Positions 49,845 through 58,331 of a stretch of DNA of 64,000 bases are shown here, piece by piece. A program made the translations under genes and the position numbers. How positions within the stretch are numbered: the first letter of the stretch is position 1; the number at the start of each line of letters is the position of its first letter. The notes below the pieces were generated by a model. It saw only the letters and a program-made list of their open reading frames with translations, made no database searches and was not told the DNA's origin. Source of the stretch: CAWJNF01 sp963844235 (GTDB lineage: Bacteria; Actinomycetota; Thermoleophilia; Gaiellales; Gaiellaceae); NCBI GenBank assembly GCA_963844235.1, contig CAWJNF010000001.1:248001-312000 (forward strand), written 5' to 3'.

Positions 49845-49856
49845 ATCAGGATCGTA
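49842..49856 (-). promoter_or_regulatory. Leaderless promoter of the epimerase gene
   Basis: Minus-strand TACGAT (49851-49856), 6 nt before GTG 49844. Confidence 0.5.
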
Positions 49857-49910
49857 GGCGCACGGGTCGGATGACGAAGCGGCAGTGGGTTCGTTCACAA
49901 TGCAGCTGGC

Positions 49911-50888
49911 GTGAGATCCCGGGGCCCGGTTCTCATCGCGTTGGCTGCGGTCGGCGTTCTCGTCGGCGTTCTCGCGAACGCCTTCTTCGCGGGCGGCCAG
50001 GCCCCGCCGGCCAGCCCGGTAGCGCAAGCGGCGACACCGCCTCCGGCCGAGAGCGTTCTCTCCGAAGTCTCGGCATCCCCTCCAGCCGCGACGACAGCAG
50101 CGCAGCCGGGGCTCGCGCTGAACTACGGAGACCGCGCGCGCGAGCCCGTGCGGCCGAAGCTCAGCGCCAAGAGCTACATCGCTATCGACGCCGACACGGG
50201 GGAGGTGCTCGTGGCTCGCCGCGAGCAGCGGGTGCGTCCGATCGCGTCGCTGACGAAGATGATGACCGCGCTGATCGTGATCGAGGACGGGGAGCTCGAC
50301 CGGAAGATCAAGGTTCCGAAGGTGGCAACGCTGGTCGAGCCGAACAAGGAAGGGCTGCTCGCCGGCCGCTGGTATCCGCGCCGGCTGCTGCTCAACTCGG
50401 CGCTCTTGGTCTCGTCGAACGACTCCGCCGAGGCGCTCGCCTTCGCGGGCGGGGACGGCTCTCTGAAGGCCTTCCACCGGCGCATGAACGCGAGGGCGGC
50501 GGAGCTGGGCATGGAGCACACGACCTATGCGAGCGGATCGGGACTGGAGGATGAAGCCAACCTCTCCACCGCGGCCGACCAGGCGATTCTGGCGCGGGTG
50601 GCGCTCGAGAACCCCACCTTCGCGAAAATCGTGCGCACCGTGCGGAGGATGGTCGACTGGCCTCCTCCGACCTACGCCAAGGAGTGGGTCAACCACAACC
50701 GGATGCTGGCCACGTACGAGGGCACCTACGGGGTGAAGACGGGCTATACGCGCAAGGCCGGTGGCTGCCTTGTCGTCGCGGTGCGGCGCGACGGGCACGA
50801 CGTGATCGCGGTCGTCCTCGGCTCGCAGAACGTCTGGCGCGACATGCCGCTGCTCGTCGACGAGGCCCTGGCGCGCGCCGAAGGCTAA
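49911..50888 (+). CDS. D-alanyl-D-alanine carboxypeptidase (S11)
   Basis: 325 residues. N-terminal signal anchor (about 5-28), a Pro/Ala-rich linker, then the penicillin-binding peptidase domain with S-L-T-K near residues 113-116 (nucleophile Ser), S-N-D near 163-165 and K-T-G near 280-282. It trims the terminal D-Ala of peptidoglycan stem peptides outside the membrane. GTG 49911 has CACAAT 9 nt upstream. It is 4 nt before tmk. Confidence 0.93.
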   Translation: MRSRGPVLIALAAVGVLVGVLANAFFAGGQAPPASPVAQAATPPPAESVLSEVSASPPAATTAAQPGLALNYGDRAREPVRPKLSAKSYIAIDADTGEVLVARREQRVRPIASLTKMMTALIVIEDGELDRKIKVPKVATLVEPNKEGLLAGRWYPRRLLLNSALLVSSNDSAEALAFAGGDGSLKAFHRRMNARAAELGMEHTTYASGSGLEDEANLSTAADQAILARVALENPTFAKIVRTVRRMVDWPPPTYAKEWVNHNRMLATYEGTYGVKTGYTRKAGGCLVVAVRRDGHDVIAVVLGSQNVWRDMPLLVDEALARAEG

Positions 50889-50892
50889 GACT

Positions 50893-51489
50893 GTGTTCGT
50901 CACCTTCGAGGGCATCGACGGGTCCGGGAAGTCCACCCAGGCGGCACTGCTGGCGGAGACGTTCGAGGCGGAAGGCCGCGAGGTCGTCCGGACGCGCGAG
51001 CCGGGTGGCACGGAGGTCGGCGAGCGCGTGCGCGCCATCCTGCTTCACGGCGGCGACATCGCGCCGTGGGCGGAAGCGGCGCTCTTCGCGGCCGCCCGGG
51101 CGCAGCTCGTCGACGACGTCGTCCGGCCGGCGCTCGCCCGGGGCGCCGTCGTCGTATGCGATCGCTTCCTCGACTCGTCGCTCGCCTACCAGGGGATCGC
51201 GCGCGGCCTGGGCCTCGACGCCGTCCTCGAGCTGAACCGCGTCGTCCTCAGCGGGCTGCTGCCGGACCGCACGTTTCTGCTGCTCCTGCCCGTCGACGAG
51301 GCTGTGCAGCGCTCGACCGCTCCCCCCGACCGCATCGAGCGCGAGGGCGTCGCGTTCCTCGAGCGGGTCGATCAGGCCTACCGGGAGCTTGCGGAGACCT
51401 TCGCCGAGCGGATCGTGGCTCTCGACGCGACGCTCGCGCCCCGTGCAATCGCGACCCAGATCAGGGATGAGCTTCGAGCGCGTGCTTGA
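50893..51489 (+). CDS. tmk: Thymidylate kinase
   Basis: 198 residues, GTG 50893. P-loop E-G-I-D-G-S-G-K-S-T near residues 6-15, D-R-F-L-D-S-S-L-A-Y-Q-G near 90, and R-E-P-G-G-T-E near 36. It phosphorylates dTMP to dTDP. It overlaps holB by 23 nt, the widespread tmk-holB arrangement. Confidence 0.96.
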   Translation: MFVTFEGIDGSGKSTQAALLAETFEAEGREVVRTREPGGTEVGERVRAILLHGGDIAPWAEAALFAAARAQLVDDVVRPALARGAVVVCDRFLDSSLAYQGIARGLGLDAVLELNRVVLSGLLPDRTFLLLLPVDEAVQRSTAPPDRIEREGVAFLERVDQAYRELAETFAERIVALDATLAPRAIATQIRDELRARA

Positions 51490-52567
51490 GCAGGAGGAGG
51501 CGAAGCGCCTTCTCACCGCCGCGCTGCACGAAGGCCCGGCCCACGCCTATCTGTTCCACGGGCCGCGCGGGGTCGGCAAGCGAACCGCGGCGCTCGCGTT
51601 CGCGGCGGAGCTGCTCGGCGACGACGGCCGGGTCGAACGGCGGGCGCACCCCGACCTCTACATGCTCGAGCCTGTCGGGGAGCAGATTCGCATCGACGCG
51701 ATCAGGACGCTCCGGCATGACCTGCACATGCGGCCCTTCGAGGCCTCACGGCGCATTTACCTCGTGTTCGGCGCCCATCTGATGAACGAGGATGCCGCCG
51801 ACGCGCTCCTCAAGGACCTCGAGGAGCCGCCCGGCTATGCCGTGATCGTGCTCGTCGCCGACGAGCTCGGCCCGCTGCCGGAGACGATTCGTTCGCGCTG
51901 CCAGCTCGTGCCGTTCCAGCGCCTCTCGCGGCGCGCTCTCCTGACGTTCGTCTCGGAGCGGCGGCCGGAGCTGTCCCCGGAGGCTCTGGCCGCCGTCGTC
52001 CGCGTGGCCTCGGGTCGGCTCGACCGGGCGGCGCGCCTGCTCGACGAGGATGCGATCGCCCAGCGCGAGGCCCTGCTCGAGCTCGCCCGTACGCCGTACG
52101 CGGCAGAACGGTTCGACGCCGGCGAGGCAGCCGGTGTCGTGCTCGGCTTCGCGAAGGCGTCCGCCGACCGCGCCCGGGAGGCGGCGGCGGCGCAGGACGT
52201 CGAGGAGACCGCACGCGAGCGCGAGCAGCGCGCGCGCCGGGCCGCGCGCGGTGCGGAGCGCGAGGAGATCGTCGAGGCACTGGATCTGCTCGCCAGCTGG
52301 TACCGAGACGTCGTCGCAGCGGCGGTCGGAGCCAAGGGCGCTGCGTTCAACGCCGACCGACTCGATCTCCTCGATCTGGACGGCCGGCAGGTCGGGCCCG
52401 CAGCTGCCGCCGCCGCCGCGGAGGCCGTCGTCGAGACCCGGCGGCGCTTCGAGCTGCAGGTATTCGCATCGCTTGCGCTGGAGGCGCTTTTCATCGAGCT
52501 CGGTCAGGCCCTGGGCCCGAATCGTGTGGCACAGCAGGCCGAGGTAGCGCCCGCGCTGCCAGAATGA
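51467..52567 (+). CDS. holB: DNA polymerase III delta' subunit
   Basis: 366 residues, ATG 51467 within the tmk end. Clamp-loader AAA+ fold: L-F-H-G-P-R-G-V-G-K-R-T near residue 33 (Walker A-like), D-A-L-L-K-D-L-E-E-P-P near 107 and the S-R-C sensor region near 139. The zinc-binding cysteines of many delta' subunits are not obvious. A charged coiled stretch (about 230-270) precedes the C-terminal collar domain. Part of the replisome clamp loader. Confidence 0.93.
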   Translation: MSFERVLEQEEAKRLLTAALHEGPAHAYLFHGPRGVGKRTAALAFAAELLGDDGRVERRAHPDLYMLEPVGEQIRIDAIRTLRHDLHMRPFEASRRIYLVFGAHLMNEDAADALLKDLEEPPGYAVIVLVADELGPLPETIRSRCQLVPFQRLSRRALLTFVSERRPELSPEALAAVVRVASGRLDRAARLLDEDAIAQREALLELARTPYAAERFDAGEAAGVVLGFAKASADRAREAAAAQDVEETAREREQRARRAARGAEREEIVEALDLLASWYRDVVAAAVGAKGAAFNADRLDLLDLDGRQVGPAAAAAAAEAVVETRRRFELQVFASLALEALFIELGQALGPNRVAQQAEVAPALPE

Positions 52568-52574
52568 CTCCATG
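52560..52574 (+). promoter_or_regulatory. Possible leaderless promoter of the PSP1 gene
   Basis: CAGAAT (52560-52565), 6 nt before ATG 52572, overlapping the end of holB. Confidence 0.4.
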
Positions 52575-53390
52575 CGCGAGGCCGTAGGCGTCGTCTTCTC
52601 CCCCGGCGGGAAGGTCTACTCGTTCGATCCGGGCAGCCTGCAGCTGGCGTGGAACGAGAAGGTCATCTGCCAGACCGCGCGCGGCAAGGAGTACGGGCGC
52701 GTCGTCGAGCCGAACCACCCGGTCGACGACCCCGCGCTCGCCGGGCGGCTCAAGCAGGTCGTGCGACGGGCTACCGAGGCCGACGACGAGCAGGTTCGTC
52801 AGAACCGGCGCGAGGCGAAGGCCGGCATGCTCGCGTTTCGCGACGCCACCCGAGAGCTCGGCGTCGAGGCGAAGCCGATCGCCGCCGAGGTCGTCTTCGA
52901 CGGCTCGCGCCTGGTCTTCACGTACGGGAGCGAGGGCAGGATCGAGACGCGGGCGCTCCAGGACGAGCTGTCGCGGCGGCTGAGCCGGCGCGTCGAGCTG
53001 CGCGGCGTCGGTCCGCGCGAGCAGTCGCGCCTGTGCGGCGGCTACGGGCTCTGCGGGACGCAGCTCTGCTGCACTCGCTTCCCCTCCCACGAGCAGCCCA
53101 TCGCGCTGAAGATGGCGAAGGACCAGGATTTGCCGATGTCGTCGGGCCGCATCACCGGCCTCTGCGGGCGGCTCCGCTGCTGCCTTGCCTACGAGCATCC
53201 GATGTACCGGAGCTTTCGCGATCGCGCGCCGCGCGTCGGCCGCAGGGTCGAGACCCCGCACGGCCCAGGTGTCGTGAAGGCCTACGAGGTGCTGAAGGAC
53301 GCGTGCGTGGTCTCCCTCGATGCGGAGAAGGTGCTCGAGGTGAAGATCGACGAGTGCCGGGAGCTCGAGGCCGAGCACGGCGCGCGCTGA
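52572..53390 (+). CDS. PSP1 domain protein (YaaT/RicT homologue)
   Basis: 272 residues. The PSP1 core G-K-V-Y-S-F-D-P is followed by the cysteine-rich part C-G-G-Y-G-L-C-G-T-Q-L-C-C-T-R-F near residue 155 and L-C-G-R-L-R-C-C-L-A-Y-E near 195, which bind an Fe-S cluster in the RicAFT complex of Bacillus. The tmk-holB-PSP1 order is conserved in Gram-positives. The Bacillus role in sporulation and RNA maturation may not carry over. Confidence 0.93.
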   Translation: MREAVGVVFSPGGKVYSFDPGSLQLAWNEKVICQTARGKEYGRVVEPNHPVDDPALAGRLKQVVRRATEADDEQVRQNRREAKAGMLAFRDATRELGVEAKPIAAEVVFDGSRLVFTYGSEGRIETRALQDELSRRLSRRVELRGVGPREQSRLCGGYGLCGTQLCCTRFPSHEQPIALKMAKDQDLPMSSGRITGLCGRLRCCLAYEHPMYRSFRDRAPRVGRRVETPHGPGVVKAYEVLKDACVVSLDAEKVLEVKIDECRELEAEHGAR

Positions 53391-53412
53391 GAGCCAACCC
53401 GAGGAGGGGGAC

Positions 53413-54042
53413 GTGATCGAGCTCTACTTCACGCCGGGCGCCGCGTCGCTGGCCGTGCACGGCGTGCTCGAGGAGGTCGGGGCCGAGTACCGGCTCGTCC
53501 GGGTGACGAAGGAGGCCGGCAAGGTCGACCCCCCGGAGCTCCCGACCCTGAACCCGCATGTGCGCGTCCCGACCATGGTGGACGGCGATCTCGTCATGTT
53601 CGAGTCGGCAGCGTGTGTCATGTACCTCTGTGACGAGCACGCCGAGGCGGCGCTCGCGCCGGCGCTCGGCACCCGCGAGCGCGCGCTCTGGTACCGCTGG
53701 CTGACCTACCTGACGAACACGGTGCAGGCAGCGTTCATGGTCTACTTCTACCCCACGCGCGCGACCGACGACGCGCAGGCCGAGGAGGGCATTGTCGCGA
53801 AGACGGCCGCGTCGCTCGCCGGCATGCGCGACCACCTCGAGGGCGAGCTCGCCGCGAACGGTCCCTACATCCTGGGCGAGCGCTTCACGAGCGCCGACCT
53901 CTACCTCGCCATGCTCACACGCTGGGGCCGCCGGCTCCCGGAGAAGTGGTGGGACCGGCCGCAGCTCGGAGCGCACTACCGGCTCGTCACGGAGCGTCCG
54001 GCGATCAAGCGCGTCTACGAGCAGGAAGGTCTCGAGGAGTAG
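53413..54042 (+). CDS. Glutathione S-transferase-like protein
   Basis: 209 residues, GTG 53413 after GGAGGGGGAC. The thioredoxin-like N-domain (Y-F-T-P-G-A-A-S-L-A-V-H, then V-P-T-M-V-D-G, then E-S-A-A-C-V-M-Y-L near 65) and helical C-domain (Y-I-L-G-E-R-F-T-S-A-D-L-Y) are those of GSTs. The catalytic Ser/Cys near residues 10-14 is plausible. Actinobacteria usually lack glutathione, so the natural thiol is uncertain. Confidence 0.9.
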   Translation: MIELYFTPGAASLAVHGVLEEVGAEYRLVRVTKEAGKVDPPELPTLNPHVRVPTMVDGDLVMFESAACVMYLCDEHAEAALAPALGTRERALWYRWLTYLTNTVQAAFMVYFYPTRATDDAQAEEGIVAKTAASLAGMRDHLEGELAANGPYILGERFTSADLYLAMLTRWGRRLPEKWWDRPQLGAHYRLVTERPAIKRVYEQEGLEE

Positions 54043-54062
54043 GGGCGGGCCTTGGCCCGCCC
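54043..54062 (+). terminator. Hairpin terminator directly after the GST gene
   Basis: Perfect 9-bp arms GGGCGGGCC / GGCCCGCCC with loop TT, starting at the base after the stop codon. Confidence 0.6.
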
Positions 54063-54070
54063 TCTGTACA

Positions 54071-54250
54071 GGCCGGATATCCGGCCCATTCCACCGGGTG
54101 CTCGGCGCCTCGAGGTAGGCCGGATCTCATCCGGCCCGCTCGGGCCCGCACCGCCTACCGTATAGGGCCGGATATATCCGGCCCATTCCAACGGGTGCTC
54201 GACGCCTCAGATGTAGGGGCCGGATCTCATCCGGCCCGCTCGGGCCGGCA
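54071..54250. repeat. Tandem palindromic repeat array (REP-like)
   Basis: Two units of about 95-100 bp. Each has a palindrome of the type GGCCGGATATCCGGCC (54071-54086; 54165-54184 in the ATATAT version), the link CCATTCCA[C/A]CGGGTGCTCG, and a hairpin GGCCGGAT-CTC-ATCCGGCC (54118-54136 and 54218-54236). The core is shared with the isolated palindrome at 27974-28001. No coding signal is visible in this gap. Confidence 0.85.
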
Positions 54251-54261
54251 CCGAGGCCGCG

Positions 54262-54267
54262 CTATCC
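54262..54267 (+). promoter_or_regulatory. -10 box of the tRNA gene
   Basis: TATCCT about 10 nt before the tRNA 5' end. Confidence 0.4.
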
Positions 54268-54277
54268 TTCCTCGGGC

Positions 54278-54350
54278 GCCGACGTAGCTCAGCTGGTAGA
54301 GCACATCACTCGTAATGATGGGGTCCGGGGTTCGAGTCCCCGCGTCGGCT
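54278..54350 (+). tRNA. tRNA-Thr (anticodon CGT)
   Basis: 73 nt without encoded CCA. Acceptor GCCGACG pairs with CGTCGGC and T is the discriminator. The D arm is GCTC...GAGC. The anticodon stem CATCA/TGATG holds loop CTCGTAA with anticodon CGT, which reads ACG (Thr). The T stem CGGGG/CCCCG has loop TTCGAGT. All arms pair perfectly. Confidence 0.95.
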
Positions 54351-54373
54351 CTCAGGTTCCGGTCGCCGCGATG

Positions 54374-54838
54374 TCACGCGGGAGGCCGGGAACCAGGGAC
54401 CTCGGCGGGAGCTGCCGGCGGCCACTGCGCGGTCTGGGCCTCTGCCGCGAGCGCTTCTGCGCGGAGCACGGCGATCTTCCGGTCGATCCAGTTCACGATC
54501 GCGTGCACGCCGAGGGCGAACAGCCCGTACATGATGATCGCGAAGAGGATCGAGAAGTCGAGGACCGAGCCGTTCTCGCCTTCGACCTGCGGATAGATGG
54601 CGCGGAAGGGCGCGAGCAACCGGTCGGTCGCGCGGTATACCCACTGGGTGAAGGAGGCAGCCTCGCTCGCGTTGGTGAGCTGGAGGAAGAACGCTATCGC
54701 CAGCAGGATCACCGCCAGGATGAAGAACAGGTAGACGAACCACGTCAGCCAGCGGCCGAAACGAAGCGCGGTGAACTTCTCGCTTCCCCGCGGCCGTGGC
54801 TCGGGCTGCCGAGGGGGTACGGCGGGCTGGTAGGACAC
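54374..54838 (-). CDS. YggT-like membrane protein
   Basis: 154 residues from GTG 54838, with TACCCT 6 nt upstream (54845-54850). A Pro/Arg-rich cytosolic start precedes two membrane helices (about 35-57 and 90-112) separated by T-D-R-L-L-A-P-F-R-A-I-Y-P near 72-84, which is the YggT hallmark (L-x-P-x-R). C-terminal Ala/Pro tail. The role of YggT proteins is not settled (osmotic or division related). Confidence 0.75.
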   Translation of the reverse strand: MSYQPAVPPRQPEPRPRGSEKFTALRFGRWLTWFVYLFFILAVILLAIAFFLQLTNASEAASFTQWVYRATDRLLAPFRAIYPQVEGENGSVLDFSILFAIIMYGLFALGVHAIVNWIDRKIAVLRAEALAAEAQTAQWPPAAPAEVPGSRPPA

Positions 54839-54931
54839 CGGGCCAGGGTATCGGACTCGACGGCCGAGATCGCTCCGGCCTGAGCCGACCGCCGGCGTCG
54901 CGCGGAGGGCACCGACAGCCGCTGACACCCG

Positions 54932-56343
54932 TCACTCGACGAACCGATCACCTGTCTGCCCTAACGGTGGCTCGTAGGGGCCGCTCGACGCCGGGAGAAT
55001 GTTCGCATTCGACTGGAAGAGGTTGGTGGGGTCGTACCGGCGCTTGATCGCTGCCAGTCGTTCGAACGTGGGCGGCGGGTAGGCGGCGCCGACGCGCTCG
55101 GCGCCCTCGTCGCCGAGGTAGTTGGCGTAGGCGCCATCCGTCGCCGGGGCGACCGCCTGCCAGAAGGCCTCCACCCAGGCCAACGTGTCGGTCGGCGTCG
55201 GCGGGCTCGTCCCAGGCGTTCTGCAAGTTGAGGAAGGCGATCTTGTCGCGGTGAGCAAACGCGGTCGCGTCGTTCGGGACACGCTCGATCGCGCCGCCCA
55301 GCACTCTCAGCATGGCCATGCCGAAGGGTGAGGTCGGACGAGCGCACCACTCGAGCATGGTCTCGAGGGTCTCGTCGGAGATCTCGCGCAAGAAACCTGA
55401 TCGGACCGCGTGCGGGCGCCTGACCGCCGCCTGCGCGGTGAGGTCGGTGAGCGCCGTGTACGGCATCGCACCGGTCGTGTCGGCGAGGGGCGCGGTGCCC
55501 GCGAGCGAGCGAAACGCGTTCAGCCGATCGTGAGCGGTATCGGCGGCGCCCGTGTCGCACGCGAGGATCGAGACGACGTGGCGCCCGTGCTGCTCGGTGG
55601 GCAGGAAGTCGAACGGTGGCGCCTGCATGACGAACGCGAGCGTCGAGAGATCGTCGGGTGCGGCCAGGGCCGTGTCGGTGTACGCCCGCAGGATGCGGCT
55701 GGTGGCCGGATAGACGATCGCGCCGCCCATCCACGGTGTCGACCGGGTGGAGCCGGAAGCGCAGCTCGATCGCGATCCCGAAGTTGCCGCCACCTCCGCG
55801 AACCGCCCAGAACAGCTCCGGATGCGTCTCGGCATCGGCGGTCAAGAGATCGCCGCCGGCAGTCACCAGATCGACTTCGAGCAGGTTGTCGACCGTCATT
55901 CCGTACTTGCGCGAGAGAAGGCCGAAGCCACCGCCGAGGGCGAGCCCGGCAACCCCTACGGCCGCGACGTCGCCCGCTGGCGTCGCGAGGGCGTGCCGTC
56001 CGGCGCCGTCGTTGTAGTCGCCCCAGGTCAGTCCGCCGCCGGCGGACGCGATGCGCCGCTCGGGGTCGATCGCGAGCAGTCTCATCGGCCTCAGGTCGAT
56101 GACCAGTCCGCCGTCCACCACGCCATGGCCGGCCGGACTGTGGCCCCCGCCACGGACCGCAAGCGGCATCTCCTCGGCATGAGCCCAACGCACGGCACGC
56201 GACACGTCGGCCGCGGTGCGGGCTCGCACGATCAGCGCCGGCCGGCGGTCGATCGCGGCGTTCCAGACACGCCGGGCGTGCTCGTACTCCGCGTCGCCGG
56301 GCCGGATCACCTTGCCCTGCAGCTCGTCGATCATCGTCTCCAT
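54932..56343 (-). pseudogene. FAD-linked oxidoreductase (berberine-bridge type), two frameshifts
   Basis: ATG 56343 opens an FAD-binding PP-loop domain (V-R-G-G-G-H-S-P-A-G-H-G, then L-A-L-G-G-G-F-G-L-L-S-R-K-Y-G). A frame change near 55731 is needed to continue as M-G-G-A-I-V-Y-P-A-T-S, and another near 55200 to reach P-T-D-T-L-A-W-V-E-A-F-W and the BBE end motif K-R-R-Y-D-P-T-N-L-F. With both repaired, a normal protein of about 470 residues results. No signal peptide. Confidence 0.75.
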
Positions 56344-56462
56344 GTCGGCTGTGCCTCCTTCGCCGTCTGGATCACGGTCGAAACCTCGAGGGTGCCGCAG
56401 GTGAGGGCGCGGATCCATCCCAGGAATCTGGGTTCACGAGCTCCGGCCGGGCCACGCCCGCG

Positions 56463-57578
56463 CTACGAGAAGAGTCGCGGGTCGCCGTGCTCGAAGAAGA
56501 GACGGGCGACGAGCTCGCCTCGGCTCGACACGCCGACCTTGGCGAAGACCGACTTGAGGTGATCCTGCACGGTGTAGGGGGAGAGGTGAAGCCGGTTCCC
56601 GATCGCGTCGGTCGCCAGTCCGCGCGCCACGAGCTGCGTTACCAGCCGCTCTCGTTCTGTGAGCCCGTGGGCGTCGGCGATGAGCGGCGCAAGCTCCGGC
56701 GAGCCCGCTGCCTCGAGTGTCACTGCGATGCGGGCGTCAAGCCCCTCGCCGAGCACCGATCCGCGCGCGATGAGCCAGCGGCCGGAGGGAGCTCGCATCC
56801 GGGCGGTGGCCGTATGGCCCGCGTCCAGGCTCGCTGCTCGGGCCTGGCTTGCCACTGCCTGGATCACCGGCGGCAGCGTCTCATCCGAGCCGCCGTCCCG
56901 AAGCTCTGCCAGCCATGCCGTGGCCGCGCTGTTGGCTGCGTCGATCGAGTAGTCGTCAGCGAGCAGCAGCAGGCCCGCACCGGGATTGCTCTCCCCTGCG
57001 TCCTCGCGGGAGAGGTCCGCGAACAGCACGGCGCGCCGGAGGCCCTCGGCGAGGGGGCGGGAGAGCGAGCCGGCGAGCCTCACCTCCCGTGGCGTGAAGT
57101 TCGCTCGGCCCGTCTCGCGCAGCAGCGTGAGAGCGCCCCACGTCCCCGTTGTGTCGGCGAGCGCGGCTCTGAGCTCGTCGCCGAACCCATGTGGCCGCTT
57201 CAGCTCACGGTGGCGCACGCTTCGATCGAGCTTTCCTCCGGTCGCCCCGCTGAGGCTGGCGGCCGGCAACCTCGACTCCGCAAGGTCGCGGAACTTGTTG
57301 ACGTCGGGCTCACGCAGCTCGATCTCGGTCAGACGCGCCGTTGCCGCCTCCGGAAGCCCGTTCTCGACCACCTCACCGGTCGGTAGCAGCGTCGCCGGGT
57401 CGAGCGTCAAGATGCAGACGCCGTCGAACGGCACCGCACGCCGCAACGCTCGCGTCGCCCGGCGCGTGAACCCGCACACGTCCAGCCGCAGTGAGCGAGC
57501 CGCACGATCTCTCTGTGGACGCTCTCGGAGGCCACGGCTCTTCTGTACCCGCTTTGCCTCGAGTGCTACCCGCAACAA
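56463..57578 (-). CDS. LuxR-family regulator with sensory N-terminal region
   Basis: 371 residues, TTG 57578 (start uncertain). The C-terminal helix-turn-helix L-T-E-R-E-R-L-V-T-Q-L-V-A-R-G-L, then L-S-P-Y-T-V-Q-D-H-L-K-S-V-F (residues about 307-345) is the LuxR/GerE type. The N-terminal part resembles a GAF domain (V-P-F-D-G-V-C-I-L-T-L-D-P). It probably controls the neighbouring oxidoreductase gene, whose own frame appears broken. No response-regulator receiver domain. Confidence 0.88.
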   Translation of the reverse strand: MLRVALEAKRVQKSRGLRERPQRDRAARSLRLDVCGFTRRATRALRRAVPFDGVCILTLDPATLLPTGEVVENGLPEAATARLTEIELREPDVNKFRDLAESRLPAASLSGATGGKLDRSVRHRELKRPHGFGDELRAALADTTGTWGALTLLRETGRANFTPREVRLAGSLSRPLAEGLRRAVLFADLSREDAGESNPGAGLLLLADDYSIDAANSAATAWLAELRDGGSDETLPPVIQAVASQARAASLDAGHTATARMRAPSGRWLIARGSVLGEGLDARIAVTLEAAGSPELAPLIADAHGLTERERLVTQLVARGLATDAIGNRLHLSPYTVQDHLKSVFAKVGVSSRGELVARLFFEHGDPRLFS

Positions 57579-57623
57579 GCCAGATCCTGGGCTCGAACCG
57601 CGGCAGGGAACCTGATCAGGCCG

Positions 57624-58235
57624 TCAGGCGAGGAGGGTGCGTTCGGCCGTGATGACGAGGGTCTCGGCGATCTCGTCGGGTGACAGGCCCCTGCCGTGGA
57701 GGAGGTCGAAGGCGTCGAAGCCGGCGAGCAGCCAGATGACGTCGGCGGCCCGCTCGGGCGTGACGTCGGGTCGCAGCAGCTGCTGCTCGGCGAGGCGCGC
57801 TGCGAGGCGGGACATGCCCGCCGCGCGCTGCTGCTCGACGTTGCCCACCGCCTGGCCAACGCCGTCCGGGTCGAGGTGGGCCATCGAGGCGAGGACGCGG
57901 AGGACATCACGCTCGGCCGCGTACATCTGGACGCCGGCCTCGAGGCCGCCGCGGAGGTGCTCGCGCGCATCGGGATGGCGGACTGCCTCGAGGAGGCGGT
58001 CGTAGCCTGCTCCGTGCAGGAGGTCGACTGTGAGCGCCTCGAACAGGCCGGCACGGGAGCCGAAGACGAGGTACACGGTCGAGCGGGCAACCCGGGCCCG
58101 CCGCGCGATCTCGTCGACGCTGACCGGGTGCGGCGGCGCCTCCCGCAGCCGCTCGTAGAGCGCGTCGAGGATGCGCCGGCGCGTCTCCTCCGCTGCCTCG
58201 GCGCGCAGCCGCTGCTCGTATGGGCGCCTGCTCAC
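57624..58235 (-). CDS. TetR-family regulator
   Basis: 203 residues. GTG 58235 has TAGGAT 6 nt upstream. Helix-turn-helix I-L-D-A-L-Y-E-R-L-R, then V-S-V-D-E-I-A-R-R-A-R-V-A-R-S-T-V-Y and F-G-S-R-A-G-L-F (residues about 20-65). It diverges from the FAD monooxygenase gene, with operator-like repeats in the gap, so it most likely represses that gene and itself in response to the substrate. Confidence 0.93.
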   Translation of the reverse strand: MSRRPYEQRLRAEAAEETRRRILDALYERLREAPPHPVSVDEIARRARVARSTVYLVFGSRAGLFEALTVDLLHGAGYDRLLEAVRHPDAREHLRGGLEAGVQMYAAERDVLRVLASMAHLDPDGVGQAVGNVEQQRAAGMSRLAARLAEQQLLRPDVTPERAADVIWLLAGFDAFDLLHGRGLSPDEIAETLVITAERTLLA

Positions 58236-58241
58236 GCCGGC

Positions 58242-58311
58242 ATCCTAGCCGTTTCGCTTGACAGAGAGTCCATTGAAAGACATACTGTCCGACAGAAAAC
58301 ATGTTGTCCGA
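58242..58311. promoter_or_regulatory. Divergent TetR/monooxygenase promoter with operator repeats
   Basis: Plus strand: TTGACA (58258-58263), 17 nt, CATACT (58281-58286), the clearest -35/-10 pair in the window. Minus strand: TAGGAT (58242-58247), 6 nt from GTG. CTGTCCGACAG (58285-58295, palindrome) overlaps the plus -10, and TGTCCGA is repeated at 58286 and 58305, 19 bp apart, a spacing that puts both sites on one DNA face. Confidence 0.55.
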
Positions 58312-58331
58312 TGAAAGAGGACTGATCAATC

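Noticed and set aside
49845..51038. N-terminal extension of the epimerase by nearly 400 codons
   Set aside because: Antisense to the carboxypeptidase gene. The NAD-binding loop must lie near the N-terminus and a leaderless start fits 49844.
47499..54250. CRISPR array
   Set aside because: The repeats are palindromic tandems of only two units, without regular spacers and without cas genes.
54043..54277. Prophage or genomic island integrated at tRNA-Thr
   Set aside because: No integrase, no direct repeat of the tRNA 3' end, and the flanking genes have the same composition as the rest.
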